From contig VMEY01000071.1 of the NCBI GenBank assembly GCA_007375785.1, positions 1 through 6,551 on the forward strand: a stretch of 6,551 nucleotides of DNA, read 5' to 3'. A program made the position numbers and the translations under genes. The DNA comes from Parcubacteria group bacterium Athens0416_74 (lineage in GTDB: Bacteria > Patescibacteriota > Minisyncoccia > Phycocordibacterales > UBA2100). Shown in pieces: positions 4,970-6,551 of the stretch. Position 1 is the stretch's first letter; each line of letters begins with the position of its first letter. The notes below the pieces were generated by a model. The model was not told the DNA's origin. It made no database searches and saw only the letters and a list, made by a program, of their open reading frames with translations.

Positions 4970-5614
4970 TCAGGTGCCGGCTGCAGTCTTTGCGAGGAAT
5001 TCCTTCCCATGACCAACATCGGTATTCACCGGTATGCCCTGCTTGCACAGCTCGCACTCCGCTACCGGCCACTGGTCGAGATGCACCGTGAGGAGCGACG
5101 TGAAGACAGGTGGGTTGCCCGCCATCTCTTTTGTCACCTCTCCACGATTGCACACCGCGACAGCGGCTGCGACCTCCGCACCTACCGCTCTCGCCGCTTC
5201 GACTACTTTTTTTAGCGAGCCGCCCGTCGTCACAAGGTCTTCGACGACGAGAACTTTCTTTCCTTTGATAAGCTCATCGTAGCCGCGCTTGATGACGAAT
5301 CCGCCGGCTGGCGGACTCTCCTCTTTGTCGGCGTACGTGCTGTAGACTTCGCGTCCCTCGAGCTCACTCAAGTGGTACGCGACCCATTGAGAAAGAATAA
5401 TCCCGCCTGTTGCGGGACCTAGTACTGCCTCAATCTGCTGACCCTTGAACATCTCCGCGACCCCCTTGCAGAGCTCGGACATGGAGTGGGTGTACGGGTA
5501 CATCGCATTTTTATTGACATACGTATCGGCGTGAAGCCCGGAGACGAACACAAAATGTCCTGACCGGAACGCACCTACTTTCTGCAATATCTCCAGTACT
5601 TTGCCCTCGTCCAT
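4970..5614 (-). CDS. pyrE: Orotate phosphoribosyltransferase
   Basis: The 214-residue protein is a type I phosphoribosyltransferase. GHFVFVSGLHADTYVNK (19-35) is the N-terminal orotate-side hood with the conserved SG-LH and Lys. GPATGG (66-71) is the pyrophosphate-loop region. VLVVEDLVTTGGS (121-133) is the PRPP-binding signature, with the ED pair for Mg2+ and ribose and the TTGGS phosphate loop. The enzyme joins orotate and PRPP to give OMP in the cytosol, and pyrF directly upstream makes the next step, so the pair yields UMP. A C-terminal extension contains C187-x-x-C190 (CELC) and GIPVNTDVGHGKEF; I recall similar tails in some bacterial PyrE proteins. No Shine-Dalgarno precedes ATG 5614, but a promoter -10 lies 10 nt upstream, consistent with a near-leaderless start. 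The gap to pyrF is 13 nt. Confidence 0.94.
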   Translation of the reverse strand: MDEGKVLEILQKVGAFRSGHFVFVSGLHADTYVNKNAMYPYTHSMSELCKGVAEMFKGQQIEAVLGPATGGIILSQWVAYHLSELEGREVYSTYADKEESPPAGGFVIKRGYDELIKGKKVLVVEDLVTTGGSLKKVVEAARAVGAEVAAAVAVCNRGEVTKEMAGNPPVFTSLLTVHLDQWPVAECELCKQGIPVNTDVGHGKEFLAKTAAGT

Positions 5615-5624
5615 AATACGGAAT

Positions 5625-5653
5625 ATTCTACAGCGCCTTTACGATTGCGTCAT
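5625..5653 (-). promoter_or_regulatory. Internal promoter for pyrE, overlapping the pyrF stop codon
   Basis: On the minus strand ATGACG (plus 5648-5653, 4/6 to TTGACA), a 17-nt spacer and TAGAAT (plus 5625-5630, 5/6 to TATAAT) form a reasonable promoter. The first three bases of the -10 are the TAG stop of pyrF. Start of transcription near 5618 would leave a leader of ~3 nt before ATG 5614, so pyrE would be nearly leaderless, in line with its missing Shine-Dalgarno. Confidence 0.45.
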
Positions 5654-6458
5654 GCAGGTCCTGTGCACGGGCTCTCGCGGCCTCCGCAAAGTCCGGTCCT
5701 CCTGAGGCAAACGTGATGGCGCGCGACGCAGAGATGATCATCCCCCTCCCGCGTGCATCCTTGCCCGCCGCCACCGTCTTTTCCAAATCGCCGCCCTGAG
5801 CGCCAATGCCGGGAATCAAAATCGGCATGTCGCCTACTATTGCGCGGACCTCGCGCAGCTCGTCGGGATATGTCGCGCCGACCATTATCGAGCAGTTGCC
5901 GCGGGAGTTCCACTTTTCTGCCACGTGTTTCGCCACGACTTTGTACAGCGGCTCGCCGCCCACGTCGAGCAATTGAAGCTCGCCTGAGCCTTCGTTGGAA
6001 GAGCGACACAAGACGATGATGCCTTTGTCGGTGCGCTCAAAAAAAGGTTCCAGTGCTTCGGCACCAAAATACGGATGTACGGTAATCGCGTCCGCGCCAA
6101 GATGGTCAAAGGCGGAGACTGCGTAGCCCTGATTGGTATTGCCGATATCCGCGCGCTTCGCGTCGAGGATGACCGGCAGCTCAGGTGCGACTTCGTTGAT
6201 ATACATAATCGTGGCGCGCAGCGCAGCGAATCCTAGGTCGCCGTGCGCTTCGTAAAATGCGGTGTTTGGCTTGTAGGAGGAGGCGATATCTTTCGTCGCT
6301 TCGATTATCGCCCGATTGAAGGCGAGGATTCCTTCGTACACACCTAATTTTCGCAACTCTTCGGGGATTTTCTGGTCGTCGGTATCAAGTCCCACGCAGA
6401 GAAACTTCTTGGCATCCCATTGCGCTTCGAGCAGTGTTCGAAAATTCCTTCCGGTCAT
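5628..6458 (-). CDS. pyrF: Orotidine 5'-phosphate decarboxylase (subfamily 2)
   Basis: The 276-residue protein has the length of the longer PyrF subfamily. CVGLD (21-25) opens the barrel; KPNTAFYE (63-70) is the substrate strand; DAKRADIGNT (99-108) is the signature with catalytic D99, K101 and D104; PGIGAQGGD (216-224) and SRAI (245-248) form the phosphate-binding end. It decarboxylates OMP to UMP, the step after PyrE, whose gene follows 13 nt downstream. Cytosolic, normally a dimer. ATG 6458 is chosen because family homology begins there. An upstream in-frame GTG at 6506 would start inside the preceding terminator hairpin, and the extra 16 residues look like translated non-coding DNA. An extended -10 box 8 nt before the ATG and no Shine-Dalgarno suggest near-leaderless initiation. 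Confidence 0.94.
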   Translation of the reverse strand: MTGRNFRTLLEAQWDAKKFLCVGLDTDDQKIPEELRKLGVYEGILAFNRAIIEATKDIASSYKPNTAFYEAHGDLGFAALRATIMYINEVAPELPVILDAKRADIGNTNQGYAVSAFDHLGADAITVHPYFGAEALEPFFERTDKGIIVLCRSSNEGSGELQLLDVGGEPLYKVVAKHVAEKWNSRGNCSIMVGATYPDELREVRAIVGDMPILIPGIGAQGGDLEKTVAAGKDARGRGMIISASRAITFASGGPDFAEAARARAQDLHDAIVKAL

Positions 6459-6466
6459 TGCGCTGC

Positions 6467-6475
6467 ATACTAGCA
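6467..6475 (-). promoter_or_regulatory. Extended -10 promoter element of the pyrF operon
   Basis: On the minus strand TG-C-TAGTAT (plus 6467-6475) is an extended -10 with 4/6 match to TATAAT. It lies 8 nt upstream of the pyrF ATG, predicting a transcript start about 2 nt before the start codon. No good -35 is seen; that region is occupied by the terminator hairpin. The position directly after a terminator fits the start of a new transcription unit. Confidence 0.45.
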
Positions 6476-6476
6476 C

Positions 6477-6511
6477 AAAAGAAAACCGGTGAATCGCTTG
6501 ATTCACCGGTT
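6477..6511 (-). terminator. Intrinsic terminator of the gene upstream of pyrF
   Basis: AACCGGTGAATC (plus 6484-6495), a 4-nt loop and GATTCACCGGTT (6500-6511) form a perfect 12-bp stem. On the minus strand it is followed by T-rich TTTTCTTTT (plus 6477-6485, the first bases pairing in the stem), so termination runs right to left. The plus-strand side has no T-run. It closes the partial gene at the right edge and insulates the pyrF operon. Confidence 0.88.
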
Positions 6512-6551
6512 CAACGCATCCACATCGGGATGAAGACGTCCCACCCGAGGA
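6511..6551 (-). CDS. Possible C-terminal end of an unidentified protein (5' end outside window)
   Basis: On the minus strand the edge bases read LGWDVFIPMWMR and then TGA at plus 6513-6511, right where the terminator stem begins. Only 12 codons are visible, too few to name a family. The frame is preferred because its stop meets the terminator; the aromatic and hydrophobic end is compatible with a folded C-terminus. Another frame, or a stop further upstream, cannot be excluded. Confidence 0.4.
   Translation of the reverse strand, partial: LGWDVFIPMWMR

Noticed and set aside
5278..5330. PPAGG-coding segment near-identical in pyrE (residues 101-105) and trxB (residues 210-214), with similar DNA (GCCAGCTGGCGGATTCGT and GCCGGCGGATTCGTCATC)
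   Set aside because: The shared stretch is short and in surface loops; possibly a small repeat sequence common in this genome, but two copies are too few to call a repeat element.
6459..6506. GTG start giving a 292-residue PyrF
   Set aside because: The extra residues are coded by the terminator hairpin and T-tract of the upstream gene.

Overview
The window looks like a chromosomal piece from a small-genome bacterium, most likely of the Patescibacteria/CPR (Parcubacteria-like) type. That placement is inferred from gene content, not from a marker gene. The supporting signs are single-domain or shortened versions of normally larger enzymes, nucleotide-salvage-style genes without a full pathway around them, a membrane-anchored cupredoxin of an unusual ligand type, and very compact spacing. 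No rRNA, tRNA, CRISPR array, transposase or phage gene is visible.

Left part, plus strand (2-1489). The window opens in the last 59 codons of a protein whose Pro/Lys/Glu-rich tail ends in an FtsZ-like C-terminal peptide. A 60-nt gap leads to a thioredoxin-reductase-type flavoprotein (242-1189) with an intact CxxC but an altered NADPH-recognition motif. Next comes a promoter, an inverted repeat and a strong Shine-Dalgarno in front of a 77-residue protein I do not recognise (1256-1489).

Middle cassette (1191-1951). The 77-residue gene and a minus-strand gene for an unrecognised cysteine-rich 105-residue protein (1563-1880) face each other across one hairpin terminator. Each has its own promoter starting at the stop codon of the neighbouring larger gene. 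These are the only two genes in the window with strong Shine-Dalgarno sequences, so they look like a self-contained pair set between larger genes.

Right part, minus strand (1952-6458, read right to left): pyrF (OMP decarboxylase), pyrE (orotate phosphoribosyltransferase), a DoxX-family membrane protein, an anchored cupredoxin, an AICAR-transformylase-only relative of PurH, and a diaminopimelate-decarboxylase-family enzyme. Spacing is 13, 21, 10, 1 and 43 nt, which suggests one transcript with an extra promoter before pyrE. PyrE and PyrF together convert orotate plus PRPP to UMP. DoxX and the cupredoxin form a small membrane redox pair inside this otherwise metabolic operon. At the right edge a minus-oriented terminator closes another gene, of which only 12 codons are visible.

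The points most worth a second look are the AICAR transformylase, which lacks both the cyclohydrolase domain and an internal C-terminal segment carrying the conserved FFPFRD active-site motif; the cupredoxin with His where blue-copper proteins have their Cys ligand; and the convergent two-gene cassette of unknown function.
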